A stretch of 64,000 nucleotides of DNA from Xestospongia bergquistia (Eukaryota; Porifera; Demospongiae; Haplosclerida; Petrosiidae): positions 3,226,501 to 3,290,500 of the forward strand of contig OZ014412.1 in NCBI GenBank assembly GCA_963965975.1. Reading direction: 5' to 3'. The first letter of the stretch is position 1. Every line of letters starts with the position of its first letter. Positions 12,186 to 23,838 of the stretch are shown piece after piece. The position numbers and the translations under genes are program-made. Below the pieces are notes generated by a model that worked only from the letters and a program-made list of their open reading frames with translations, did no database searches and was not told the DNA's origin.

Positions 12186-12631
12186 ATGAAAGAGTATGCT
12201 GTAAAAATGACTAATAAACCTGTCAATGGCTTGCTTTCCATTCCCTCTCCAAACTCCACATCAAGTACGTCATTATTAATGTTTACTAATAGTATGTCTT
12301 CTCCATCACCTATTACACTATATATATTATTACAATTTTGTTTATTTAGTTCATATAGTGTATACTGTGAAAAGAGATCACCTAATTAGTATTAGTAAGT
12401 TATTATTATTATTATTAATTATATTGTTATTATGAACTCTCATTTACAGTCACTGTAGTTATTACAATCTTACTTGTATTAGTAATTATTATTGTTATAC
12501 TAGTAATAGTCATATGTATAGTACATCAAAAAAATTGTAAGTTGATTAATTTTATAAATTCATTTCAATGTCACATATATAGGATACCAGAAAATGAGAA
12601 GAAGTCAGAATCATCAGATAAGGTTAATTAA
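12186..12631 (+). pseudogene. 3' fragment of a family 2 receptor (second copy)
   Basis: Nearly the same as 5354-5724, but it also retains the TM exon (about 12450-12537, TVVITILLVLVIIIVILVIV) followed by GTAAGT, and a terminal exon ending KKSESSDKVN before TAA at 12629-12631. The Ig, FN3 and most of the Cys-rich module are missing, so it is debris unless spliced to a distant upstream exon, which I do not see. Confidence 0.7.
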
Positions 12632-13125
12632 AATAGAAAGGTCATTTATAGTTTTTGGACAGCACTCCCACTATTACTGATTATTTATTCAAATACATTT
12701 ACACTTCACAGTAGTATAGCAGGTGTATTAGATTTCTGTTGTAATAATCATTAGCTGGTGAAAATTAGGCTTTTAAGTATTCTTTGTGTTTAGGTAATAT
12801 TATTATATGAAAACAGCTAAATTTGAGATTACTCTATAGAATGATATATTTAGCTATTTGGCTTTTTATATACCTGCCATGTAAAGTGTGCCAGTAGATA
12901 AACAGGAGTACACTCTTCAAAGATGATGCAATGATGAGTGTGACCGTTTTGCATCATTGGATAGTCATTGTGACCATACCATAGGTTTAACCTTCACTAT
13001 TACCATTTTTCATAAGTTAAACTTTGAATTACAAAGTTGTGGTATGAGTGTAGATACTTATAATCATTAATTTACAATATTTATTTCTTCCTACATATTA
13101 GATATCACTTAACCAGAACAACTGT
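12632..13125. other. No gene seen; duplicated 3' flank
   Basis: Non-coding. It resembles 5725-6400 and 21309-22000. The run ggagtacactcttcaaagatg is shared with the copy near 6290. Confidence 0.5.
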
Positions 13126-13127
13126 AC

Positions 13128-13335
13128 TGATGTGACTCCATCATCTAATGTCCTATTGCTCCTCCTACTCTCCATTCTACAGTACCCTATAGAACAGTAG
13201 TACATGAGATACCAATAATAGAACAATATAGTTTAGTACAACAATATCAGTCTTCATATTTAGTAAATGGACCATCTGATGAAGAATATGGAAGACTTAA
13301 TCATAATGTACATGCCAGCACTAAATATAATTTCA
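13128..13335 (+). pseudogene. Fragment of the tyrosine-motif receptor tail
   Basis: An open stretch reads TVPYRTVVHEIPIIEQYSLV, then QQYQSSYLVNGPSDEEYGRL and NHNVHAST. It is the same tail region as 6446-6812 but without the first two nonsense codons found there. After about 13335 the homology stops abruptly and no Death domain follows, so it is truncated. EEYGRL is a YxxL motif. Confidence 0.65.
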
Positions 13336-13747
13336 TTATATTTAGTGGGTTTTTCTCACAATTTTTCAAAAGATGGCCTTTGTCAGATGTTTTGTTAATC
13401 TAGTCTTCTTCACCGAGTAGATAATATTAAAAGTAATGTGTATCAGTTATGATTAAGTTGATTTGGTAAAGAAATCTATTTTTTTAAATTTTGAGAACAA
13501 AAGTACATATTTATTACTAGATAATAACATTAACAGGATTAAATGGCCACATTGTTTCAGACAATATGAGATTTAACAAATATAGTACTAACTACATTTT
13601 TTCAAGACAATAATATAATTTGAGAATATCAACTGTATATAATAATTATCAGGTCAACAATCATAAGTTTGTTAACTGAAAAGAAATCTTCATTTGTAAA
13701 ATAACATAGTACTACAAACGTAGAATGTTTTACCACAAAATGTAACT
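13336..13747. other. No gene seen; upstream of the secreted-protein gene
   Basis: AT-rich sequence with no supported coding region. It begins exactly where the duplicated tail fragment ends. Confidence 0.5.
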
Positions 13748-13930
13748 ATAGTAACAATCAAACAAATAACAAATACCTCTGATTTTTTAAAGATAGTTCT
13801 TATTCCTTAGTCACATCTTATTAGTTAGTTCTGACGTCATAGTAACAATCAAATAAATAATAAATACCTCTGATTTTGTTAAGATAGTTCTTATTCCTTA
13901 GTCACATCTTATTAGTTTGTTCTGACGTCA
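13748..13930 (+). promoter_or_regulatory. 91-bp tandem promoter repeat, each unit with TGACGTCA
   Basis: Two head-to-tail units of 91 bp (13748-13838 and 13839-13929) differ at only a few positions. Each ends with the perfect palindrome TGACGTCA (13832-13839 and 13923-13930), the consensus site for CREB/ATF bZIP factors. The pair lies 22 bp upstream of a TATA box and about 80 bp upstream of the start codon at 14013, so it is well placed to control that gene. Use as a CRE is inferred from sequence. Confidence 0.75.
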
Positions 13931-13951
13931 GTGGTCATGTTCCCTCAACAG

Positions 13952-13959
13952 TATATAAA
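13952..13959 (+). promoter_or_regulatory. TATA box
   Basis: TATATAAA lies 54 bp before the ATG at 14013, a suitable distance for a short 5' UTR, and directly follows the two CRE palindromes. Confidence 0.7.
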
Positions 13960-14012
13960 CTACATCATCACTATAACATCAACATTACTACTACCTTCTA
14001 CTATCACTCATC

Positions 14013-15197
14013 ATGAAGATATCATTACCAACCTACTACCTCCTTGTTCTCCTCCTTCTTACTAGTACCATTGTTCCATCATGTCTCCACTACTAACCTA
14101 GCTCTTACATTTGATGCTAACAACAACACCTGTACTGCAGCCTGTACTACCTGTACTAACAAGGATATTACTAATATACAACAACCAATAACAACTCCAG
14201 GAGATAACACTACTCATCTACTTAATAAACTCATCAATATTACAAATAATAACACACAACTCATACAACATCTCATACAAAAATTGGACAACATTGTCAC
14301 TACACTCACTCATCTTAAAAATACCACTACAACAAATGCTGGAGCTATCAATGATGTCCTCTTACTAGTGGAAGACCTCCTGGAATTACATAATGACTCC
14401 TATCTCTCTCTCTTTCTACATCATGTCAAAATATCAAGAACAAATACACAAACACTCCATCTGGTATATACCTGATAGTAACACTTGATGGAGAGACACA
14501 ACATGTCTATTGTCATATGGAGGAGTTGTGTAGCTCTGTAGGAAGATGGACAAGAATAGCATATCTGGATATGTCTGACTCTACAGAAGAGTGCCCTCCT
14601 GGGTTTAGACTATACCAGTCTGGAGGTGTTAGAGCTTGTGGAAGACAGAGTCCAAACAGTGGTAGTTGTCAGTCAGTTAAGTTTTCTTCTAAAGGTATCA
14701 GTTACTCTCAGGTGTGTGGTAGGGTAGTGGGATATCAGTATGCATCATCAGATGCTGTTGATCAAACTCATGGAACAGGACATAATGATATCAACAGTCA
14801 CTATGTTGATGGTATCAGTCTCACGCATGGTTCTCCTCGTCAACACATCTGGACATTTATGGCTGGGAATTCTGAAGGTTATCAAAGGTCAGATGTTAAT
14901 TGTCCCTGTTCTCAAGGTTCTACACAAACTGTCCAGTCTTTTATTGGTAATGACTACTTCTGTGAATCTGGGAATCCAGATTATTTTGATACAAGTGGTA
15001 AACTCTATACAAATGATCCTCTCTGGGATGGTAAAGGATGCAATTCACTTGAACAGACTTGTTGTCAAGCTCCTGGTCTCCCATGGTTCCACAAGGTCCT
15101 TAACTCTACCACTACTAACTATATTGAAATGAGGGTGCGTGGAGATGAAGGTCTAGAAGATGCTCCTGTTAATTACTATGAGATATATGTTAAATGA
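14013..15197 (+). CDS. Secreted coiled-coil + Cys-rich protein, frame broken twice
   Basis: Three parts read as one protein but not in one frame. A signal peptide starts at 14013 (MKISLPTYYLLVLLLLTSTI) and meets a TAA at 14094. A Cys/Asn/Thr-rich stretch with a heptad-like helix (LLNKLINITNNNTQLIQHLI) is open in the +1 frame to about 14404. The C-terminal domain (from SCQNIK at 14421) is back in the first frame up to TGA at 15195. That domain has PSGIYLI, VYCHMEELC, WTRIAYLDMSD, YVDGISLTHG, CPCSQG, FIGNDYFCESGNP, DPLWDGKGC and CCQAPGLPWF. It recalls a family of secreted proteins common in sponges and cnidarians; the PSGxY..VYC start is like fibrinogen-related domains, but I cannot name the family. 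The second break lies in a TC tract (14402-14416) where one extra TC would explain it. It is a pseudogene, a sequence error, or an undetected splice case. Confidence 0.7.
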
Positions 15198-15918
15198 GTA
15201 CAAACTATAGTACACACTATGTACACATTATAAGAGTGTATTAATATCATAAGTTGTTCCCCCAATATTATCAATATTATAGCTTGAAATGATTGCTCTT
15301 TTATCACGATAAACTTCTTAACTCACATCTGTGACATATTTATCTCAATAACTGTTGGTCAATGATATTGAGGTCACCAGCTGTAAATGAGTCTGAACTT
15401 GCTAACAGTGAATATGGTGACTTCACTCTGTCTTTGTGTGTGTGTGTGTGTGTCATATATAAATAATTATTACTCTTTTGTTATTCAGCGATTATTATAT
15501 TACAGACATATTGCTGTGTATTATGTAAATCTTTCATTATATTCTTATAACTGGTTTTTCACACTGCTCTATTTTGTTATTGTATTGTTATAAAAATTTT
15601 ATTAAAAGTCAAAAATTTCACAACTGTAAAAATAACAACAATAGTAAATGCTATAATAGCATTGATATAGAAGATACTAGATGTTTGCACAAACTTGACC
15701 TATAGGAATATTATATATATATATCATAGGAATATTATATTATACTGTATACTATATATAACACATGTTATTGTTGATAGTTGTTTTTCATGTAGTAAAG
15801 TGTTTATCTCTATTTTATGATAGATTTATTAGTACTTACTATTCATGAATATGTGATTGTCTCATATACATATATACTAAAAAGTGTAACTATACAGCTG
15901 GACCATTTTTTTCTTCTA
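15198..15918. other. No gene; duplicated segment with Death-tail trace and (TG)n
   Basis: At 15365-15410 a short trace of the Death-domain C-terminus remains (gaggtcaccagctgtaaatg against gaagtcaccagctatgaatg near 7065). A TG tract follows at 15436-15454, then sequence matching 7170-7440. No intact coding region is supported. Confidence 0.55.
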
Positions 15919-16848
15919 TCAAATCTCCCACTTTGTCATAGACATCAAAACTACAAACCCCTTAGTCTTATCAATAAAAGATGGACTATACCAAAATTCC
16001 TGATATGATTCATTAAATCCTTCTATGTCATATGTTAATGGCTCTGAGGAGTCATAACAAACCCTTATATTGCAACTAGTAGCTACATTGCCAATGACAT
16101 ATTGTTCCCAACAAATTTTCCTATTTCCATCATCTCCTCTGTTTTGTATTCTTTGAAGATCAAAGGTAACTTAACAAACACAATCATTTACCAAACACAT
16201 TATTATACTTACTTATTATTACATATTCAGTGGTCAATGTGTGGTCACCATAATGAAATGTTATGGCAAAATTATAGCGGTAGTTTTCAGGAATGGATAG
16301 TGAATCTGTTGAAATTGCTCCATTGTTTGTACCGTAACCAGAAACATTACTAGTATTATAGCATTCATCTTGTTTGCTGATATTAAATGTGATTTTTTTG
16401 ATTACCTGTGTTTTTACATAACATATCATCCAAATATAATTAAGATCATGAATTAGTCAGTAAAATCTACAAGAAAATTTACAATGATTTGAGCTTTCAT
16501 GCTCCACTTGTACCTATTCCTGAGACTTCTGCTTGTCTGATATTGTAATTGGCCAATAAACTCTTCAAATTCCAAATTTATATAAATAAAATATTTCATA
16601 CCTTGACCAGAATTACCAACATATTTATACATTTACACCATACAAAAGTGTTATTAAAGTCAATAGAATGAGCAACATCAATAAGTGTTGTATTAATTTT
16701 ATTAGATTGTTGCAAATACAAGGATGATAATGGTAATAGATCTATTTGGCATGCTATCTCTAAAGATATATCAGCTTTAGTACATATAAAAGTCACACTC
16801 CCACTAAGATAAATAGTAACTACTTTGGAGTAAATACTTGATTTAGGC
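15919..16848 (-). CDS. Unrecognised three-exon gene (5' end not found)
   Basis: Exons 16602-16848, 16213-16405 and 15919-16169 join with consistent phases (2 in, 0, 1) and end at TGA 15919-15921. The second intron is only 43 bp. Visible features: GSVTFICTKAD and VWCKC (Cys pair) in the first exon; KQDECYNTSNVSGYG, ENYRYNFAITFHYGDH and TEYVIIS in the second; NRKICWEQYVIGNVATSCN and VCYDSSEPLTYD in the third. Alternating hydrophobic residues and N-x-S/T sites suggest a beta-rich extracellular protein, perhaps Ig-like at the start, but I do not recognise the family. No signal peptide or start codon was located; the first exon starts in phase 2, so at least one more exon should lie upstream (16850-17040). 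A decayed copy lies at 7565-8038, which shows the exon boundaries are conserved. Confidence 0.5.
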
Positions 16849-17587
16849 CTGTAACATAACAAATAAACAATGTTAGTAGTTTGTATCACAGTCAGTGGGG
16901 AATGTCATCAAAGTTGAGGCTAATTTTGTGTCACGTGGTCAATTAGAGAAGAGTTTGTATATACAGTTTACCATAATTCATTATATTGACTAATGCACAC
17001 ATAACATCAACACTTTATTGTTGTTGTTGGACTTACATTTGTAAATTACAATTGTTGTGTCAGTATTGTATGTACCCAACAAAAGTTGAATGGGATTAAG
17101 TTAGCTGGGTTGAACCTTATTATGACCCTTTCCTATTTCTATGGCTCATGTAGCTACTACTACTTATATAGATATCTGATTTAAAACAATATAATGTACA
17201 TGGTAGAGATTAATTACTTGATTTGTAGGACAGTTTACAAAGATATATTTACCTGTATTTTGAGCTAATAGTGGTATTATGATATATAACCCAAAAAGAA
17301 TACTATATATAAAACATACTATCAACATGTACTTATATTATATATATATAGTATGTGAAAAATGAACCTTGTGACCTTTTTGATAGTACTAACATAATAA
17401 GTCTTATGTTAAAGGAAATCTATAGTTTCTTTGATCATAATTATTAGTAGTATTAGTAGTAGTATATTATATATTATTTATGCAATCAATATATACAGTA
17501 TGTGACTTTGACAGGATTTATTGACCTCTTGACCTGTAGCAGCTGTGTACTCTAAGTGTAGCACTGCAGCTGTGTACTCTAACTAAG
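16849..17587. other. No gene seen
   Basis: AT-rich. 16930-17040 matches 7955-8070, the edge of the segmental duplication; it may hide the missing 5' exon of the preceding gene. The rest shows nothing supported. Confidence 0.4.
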
Positions 17588-17749
17588 TTGCCAGCTTTGC
17601 AAAACTTCAAAAGGCAAATTACACCTTTGAAGTTTAGCTTTGATCATGATGTTTATAATCTAGCTTTAATACGTTCGTATCGTGCTTCATTTCTCTTCAG
17701 TGAAGCTGTTTCTCTGTACGTCCCTGGAGACTTCATTGCTGTACTTCAA
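17588..17749 (+). other. Candidate 5' non-coding exon of the receptor at 18344
   Basis: This stretch is noticeably less AT-rich than its surroundings and ends at a good donor (CTTCAA/GTAAGT, intron from 17750). A matching acceptor (TTCTAG at 18326-18331) precedes the ATG at 18344 by 12 bases. The upstream boundary is a guess. The 69-codon open frame here is probably incidental. Confidence 0.35.
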
Positions 17750-18343
17750 GTAAGTAATAATTGTCGATGTGATTTTGAGGTATTGTACGTTCTTTGAATT
17801 CTACAAATGGTCATGTCCATAAAATATCAATAGCCTTTAAATTTTAAGTAGAAATCGATCAAAACTACAAGTTATTACTGAATCTAGTAGTCTGGCTTTT
17901 GGGAACCCTTCGCTAAGAGAAGGGTCGGCTGCTAGGGACCTGTAATTTTAGAGTCTGAAACTAGGGGAATAACTACAGTTTAGACTGAAACCAAGATACG
18001 TTCACTTTGGCTTGCTGAGTGAAGCGTTTAATAGCTTCTCTAAATCATGTGGTTCAAAGCATGGATGTTCAAAAACTATTTTCTACCAAATCACTTCATA
18101 GCAAAGGACAATTACAGTAAAAATGTTTCATTAATTATAAGTATTTTTTAACGTTATAGTTTGTATTTAAAACTTTTGAAAAATAATCAGAATTTGCAAA
18201 AATCACAAATATTTGCCTTTTAATAAATTGCGAATGAGCACTCTAAACTTCATAGATAATTAAAGTTAGTATACAATTCATCATCAAATAAAGTCTCTAA
18301 ATGATATTAGATATACTTTATTGTATTCTAGATTTGACGTAAG

Positions 18344-21308
18344 ATGAAAGTTAAACTCATAGTCTTCACCATTTTGATTGCCATTACATCGTGGTCCAGT
18401 GGTTTAGGTAAGTGATTATTAGTCAATTAGACAATTTATGGATAATTCCCTTGATGTTAATATGAAAGATTTAACTACCATTAGCTCAGATGTTTATAAA
18501 CACGAGGTATCTAGTAGATATTTCATGTCTCTTATTAACATTAAAGAAAAGTATTCATAATTCTGTTAAGGCTAGGTTGGCCAAACTTGTCTATCTTAGT
18601 CTGTCAATATCTTAGAGGTTTCTACTAGAATAAGAAAAGAAGGCAAAATGTAAATAATATATATCACAGCAGACACCAACAAGGATAGACTGTCTAAACC
18701 CTACACATCCCATTTACAAACATGATTCATAATGGTTGAAATGGTTCACCTGTCTCTGGTTTGACACATCCAAAAGATAATGTAGGTTTTTAAGAGGACA
18801 AGGGTTACCTGACTCTTGATGATTGTCCATTATCCATTATTTACATAGCTTTATCAGCTTTGTTAATACTAAAAACCAAATCATGATGCTGCCTGTAACC
18901 CAATAGTCTCTTGGAAAGGAGTTTGTGTGAGTATTGTCACAAAAGTTCTCTTTCTCAGCCATTACTTAACTCAAACTAAAGTATTCTTATTAGTGATGTA
19001 TGCACAACAACAAACAAACAATGGTCTCTTTGATATTTAGCTTTATATAACAAAAATATAATTGAAAAAATCATCTTATATATAATTGTTTTTGGAAGAC
19101 AATGACATCACAGTGAAACACTGACTAGAACAACAAAGACTGTATAATTATCAGCAATGTCAGTGGAATACTAATAGCTATAAGTTGTTTGAACATGGTA
19201 AGAGAAACAAGCTTCAAGCATTTCCAGGGTTAATAAAATTCATTGGTTGCTATATGTGTCAACAGTTAAAGGATGTTGTTTGATTTCATCGTCTCTTCGA
19301 TCATCATCTACAATAATACAATAAACTGATAAAAATACCCATATATAGTCATATCATCATTGTAATATTTGTACTACTATATTGTGGTGTGCAAAGTTAT
19401 TGTTGCTTTTAAATAGAATGATGAAAGTAAACTAGATATCTATACATATATATAAGTATACCTTGCGTAATATAAAAGTATCTATAATTATTTAATTTTT
19501 TTTATTATATAGCTGTTCAGTTCATATTTACTCCATCTCCTAACATTGGAGTCTATCAACTAGCACATTACCAATGTTCAGTGGATCATACTGGTGTGAC
19601 TATTACTTGGTTTGTTAATGAAACAGCTTTTGGTCACAATGAGATCATCAAACTTGGTGTTTTTACAAACGGAGGACCACAACAGTCTAATCTTACAATA
19701 ACTGGATATCCTCAATATAACAATACAGTAGTAAAGTGTCTTGCTGCAGGATTTGTTGATAGCAGTAAGTACTTCAACCCCAGTGAATCTATTCTGAGAA
19801 TACAAGGTAACACACACTCTCTGATATATGTCATTATATCTCTTCTCATTAGGTCAACTAGCTGCTGTCAACAACTTGACTTGTCATGTACAAAGTCAGT
19901 ATATAAACTGTTCTTGGTCTCCTCCCTTCTCTCTGGTATCCATACCTGGTTATATCATCAATGTTACTTATGGAGGAGAACTAGTTACACAGAACACTAC
20001 ATCTTCTACAACATGGCAGTACTGTCCCAGTCAATTTGGTACATATACAATTAGCGTAGCTGGTAATAACTCAGCTGGAGAAGGAGAAGTAAGTACTACA
20101 TCAGTTGTAGTACCAGAAGGTATGTGATTTTTTTTTAATTTTCAAACTATCAGACAACCATAGATGACATCACTTTTATCCATCTCACTCCTAAAAGATT
20201 ACCAAACGACACATATTTGGTCAACTATGTTATAAAGGTATGAATGTTCTTTTACATACAATGTTTATATAGTACTCTTATATTTTACACTTTTTGTAGA
20301 CATTATATTCTTTAAAGCCATCATCAATATCTATCTATTTAATAAATAGTTATGAAAAATTAACTTTTTTTAATCGAAACAATGAGTTTAGAAACAGACA
20401 TAAATTTTTGGGAGATGTAAATATTGATAAAAGTGGAAAACAAAAGTGGAATATCACTTTGAACTTAAGATATCATTGTAGATCTTTTAATTCACCAGTT
20501 AAACTGCTTTGTAAGTTAATTTAATGATATACAATTATTTCATATTTCATTATTTAATTAGCTACATTTGATGTTCAAAGAGGTAGTTTAACAACCAAGA
20601 ACTCAACCACTGGAGAAGTTTGTTTTACTTGTCATTTTCTCAAAGGAAGTCAAGTAGTAGGATGTTTTGTTGAGTATAAATGTGTCAGAACAGACCTCAG
20701 TGGTAATATTACCATAGTGAGAACATCAGTAGACACCAGTACTGCTAGTAACTGTGTGACAGGAATATATACCAGTAACTATAATGTGACATTTTATGAT
20801 ATGGATTATAACAATGTACCATATACTACTGAGTATGCTGTAAAACTGACTAATCAATTAGTGACTGGACTATCTCCCATTTCGACTATAACCTCCACAC
20901 CAAATACATCATTGTCAGTAACTAGTAACTTTGTGTCTCCATCATCAACTATATTATATACAGACTATGATATTAGTAAGTATTATTAATATTATCATCA
21001 CAGTTTGTTTATATATATTTCATATTATAGTCAGCACTGACAGAAGAGATCACCTCATCATTGTAATATGTAAGTTTTTTTATTGACTTATTTATTACAC
21101 TCAATTCTCCTTTACAGTAGTTGTTACAATTGTAACATCAGTAATTCTGACTATACTAGTCATAGTTGTGGTCATGTGTGTAGTCTTACATCTAAAAAAA
21201 CGTAAGTTGATTATTTTTATGAATTTGTTTAAATGTCACACATATATAGGCAAGGAGTGGATGATAGTCAATAGAAGCAAATCAGCATCACTAGATGAGG
21301 TTAATTGA
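18344..21308 (+). CDS. Family 2 receptor: Ig, FN3, Cys-rich module, TM, short tail
   Basis: Predicted 501-aa receptor in nine exons: 18344-18407, 19513-19806, 19853-20119, 20164-20237, 20300-20510, 20562-20975, 21031-21069, 21118-21201, 21250-21308. Order: signal peptide (1-21), Ig (22-119; cysteines in HYQCSV and VKCLAAG, core W in ITWFVN), FN3 (120-208; LTCHVQSQYINCSW and WQYCPSQFGTYTISVAG), a beta-rich segment on two exons joined in phase 0 (209-303), the Cys-rich module (304 to about 400; CFTCHFLKGSQVVGC and CVTGIYTSNYNVTFYDMDYN), Ser/Thr stalk, TM (455-479) and a 20-residue basic tail ending KSASLDEVN. The tail has no tyrosine. Intron 1 is 1.1 kb; most others are 39-62 bp. Paralogue of the genes at 24205, 36132, 48707 and 59800. 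Confidence 0.87.
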
Positions 21309-22019
21309 TAAAGACATTTGTATATAATAATAGTTCTAGGATAAGTTCCTATTGTTATTGATTATTAATTCTGATACACTTACGCTCCAGAGAAGTAGCA
21401 GGTGTATTAGATTTCTGTTGTGATAACATATGAACTGTTAGACAATTGGAAACTATGCTTTTAAATAGTTATGTGTTTAGGTAATATGTTTGCATGAAAT
21501 TAACCCAATTTGAGACTACTGGACTTACCTGAAATGCAAAGTGTGCCATCCTTAGTATTATAGGTATAATTAATATGACAATAACTCCTCTTTTTTTCTA
21601 CTGAAATTAAAGTATGTCTATAAAATGTAAACTTTTTAATAATATTTAGATGATGTCTTTTATTAAGTTTGTAACAGTAAGTTTATCCACTTTAGATATT
21701 AGTTCTGATTAATTTAGTAAATTTAACTTGTACATTGTATGAATGATAGTTTAGTTGTCTGCTACGTACATCATGAACAGATAAATATAGATGATGTAGA
21801 CGTAGATAAATAGGGGTGTTTGGAAGTGACAGTTTTTCATGATTTGATAGTCACTCAGGCCATTTTGAAAGGCTAGTCTTGAAAGGCTACGAGTATTTCA
21901 AAATATAAAATTATTAACATTGGATTACAAAGTTGTTGTATGGGTATTAATTATTATAGTTACTTATTATTATTATTATTTTATAGTATTTAATTCCTCT
22001 ATATGTTAGATACCATCTA
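21309..22019. other. 3' flank, no gene seen
   Basis: Non-coding sequence homologous to 5725-6400 and 12632-13060; it includes the likely 3' UTR of the receptor ending at 21308. Confidence 0.5.
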
Positions 22020-22145
22020 CTCAATCTAACCAGAACAATTATGTTCATGTGACTTCATTATCTGATTGATAGTCCTCGTAATCTTCATTAATATTCACAG
22101 TGTTACGGTCACCAGCTATGAATAAACCTGACCTTAATAACTAAC
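22020..22145 (+). pseudogene. Trace of the Death-domain tail
   Basis: The start of the tyrosine-tail exon (aaccagaacaattatgttca against 13115-13135) is joined after a deletion to the last codons of the Death domain (ggtcaccagctatgaataaa and following, against 7067 onward). Everything between is lost. It shows that the Death-tail module originally followed a family 2 receptor. Confidence 0.5.
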
Positions 22146-22930
22146 TAATTTAACGGCCATAGTGATTTAGCTCTTTGTGTGTCTCTGTGTCTGTATGTTT
22201 CATATTATCACTTGTTGTCATTCAATTATATTTATTCCATTCAATTACATGATGTACTGCAGTGTTATATGAATCATTATATATTTTTTACAAATGTTTT
22301 TTTACACTTTGTTATAGTTTATTAATTTTGTTTTTTTTGACTAGTTAGTAATTAAACATTAGTTGTTTTTAACAATAAAAGTCACATGATGTTTATACAA
22401 ACTTGAACCTAGTAACCACATACTATGCTATGTCAGCACTAATATTATAGTACTTGACTATATGTGTGTGTACAATATTATAATATAGTGTGTGCTGTAT
22501 ATAACACATATTGTTGATCATTGTTCATTTTATATAAGTGACTTTCTCAATATTATTATATTGATAACCAATTGAGACATATATTACTGAGAAGGTCTAT
22601 CTATAGAATAGTAAGATGACATATCTCGTTGTTGTTGACTTTACTTAATGTAACATTTTAATTGTCACAATGACACATATTAATATCAATGGGTATACAT
22701 TCACCTCTTTATGCTGTTAGTTCAGTAAACTTTATATCATGACATATCATTATACCTAATCCAAATGTATACCATTCTATAAAAAATTTGCTATAAAGGG
22801 AAATGGGCTGGACTATACTCAATGAACTCAATTCATTGGTTACTATAGTAACATCTGTTAGATAATCTATAAAGGGAAAATTCCTCAGAATGGCCACTGA
22901 AACTAATAGTATTACTCTTTTGTCAAGCAA
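22146..22930. other. No gene seen
   Basis: Partly homologous to 7120-7450 and 15400-15790 (flanks of the duplicated unit). The rest shows no supported feature. Confidence 0.4.
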
Positions 22931-22934
22931 GATG

Positions 22935-23765
22935 TTCTCAATACACTAATGCACTAATGTATGACCAATGCATCAGTTTATCAATGTAATGTACCAATGT
23001 ACCAATCAACCAATGCACCAATATAACAACCAAATAATGTACCAATCAACCAATGTGCCAATGTACTAATCAATCAATATAACAAGGCACCAATGTACCA
23101 AACAACCAATGTACTAATGCACCAGCATCCAATATATAAAAACACCAATGTACCAATCAACCAATGCACTAATTACCAATGCACCAGCATCCAATATTTT
23201 CAAAGCATCAATGTACCAATGTATCAATCAACCAATACATCAATGTACCAACATACAATCCAACTATGTACCATTGCACTGATGTATCAATTTACCACCA
23301 TGTCAATGTATTAACATAACTATCTACTATATACCAATATAATAATGTATCAAAGCATCAATATACCAATGAACCAATTTGCCAATGTACCAATGAACCA
23401 ATACATCAATATATCAATGTACCAGCATACCAACCCATTTATGCAGCAATGTGCCAATATACCAATCTACTTATATAGAAATATACTAATGTACCAATTT
23501 ACCAATGTATCAAAAGACCAATGTACCAATGAACCAATACATCAATATATCAATATACCAGCATATCATCCACCTATGTACCAATATACCAATATACCAA
23601 TATACTAATGTATCAAACCATTAATATACCAATGAACCAATCAACCAATGTATCAATGAATCAATATATCAATATATCAATGTACCAGCATACCAATCCT
23701 CCTTTGCAGCAATGTACCAATATACTTATATAGAAATATACTAATGTACCAATTTACACAATGAT
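22935..23765. repeat. Degenerate accaatgta-type low-complexity tract
   Basis: More than 800 bp built from variants of a 9-10 base motif (accaatgta, atcaatgta, accaatata, accaatcaa). Open frames on it are made of repeating Tyr-Gln-Asn-Val-Pro-like codons and are not genes. Confidence 0.9.
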
Positions 23766-23838
23766 ACTCTGGATATAACTGTTTTACATCAGTGGATAAT
23801 GACTTTGGTCATATATTGTTAGCAGTAATAAGCAGCAA

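Noticed and set aside
17874..17945. GC-richer stretch with an inverted repeat (cccttcgctaagagaaggg) considered as a tRNA or other RNA gene
   Set aside because: No cloverleaf, no conserved A and B box spacing and no acceptor stem; it is only a short hairpin.
23093..23608. Open frames rich in Tyr, Gln, Asn, Pro and Met
   Set aside because: They lie entirely in the accaatgta low-complexity tract and have no domain, splice context or codon pattern beyond the repeat.
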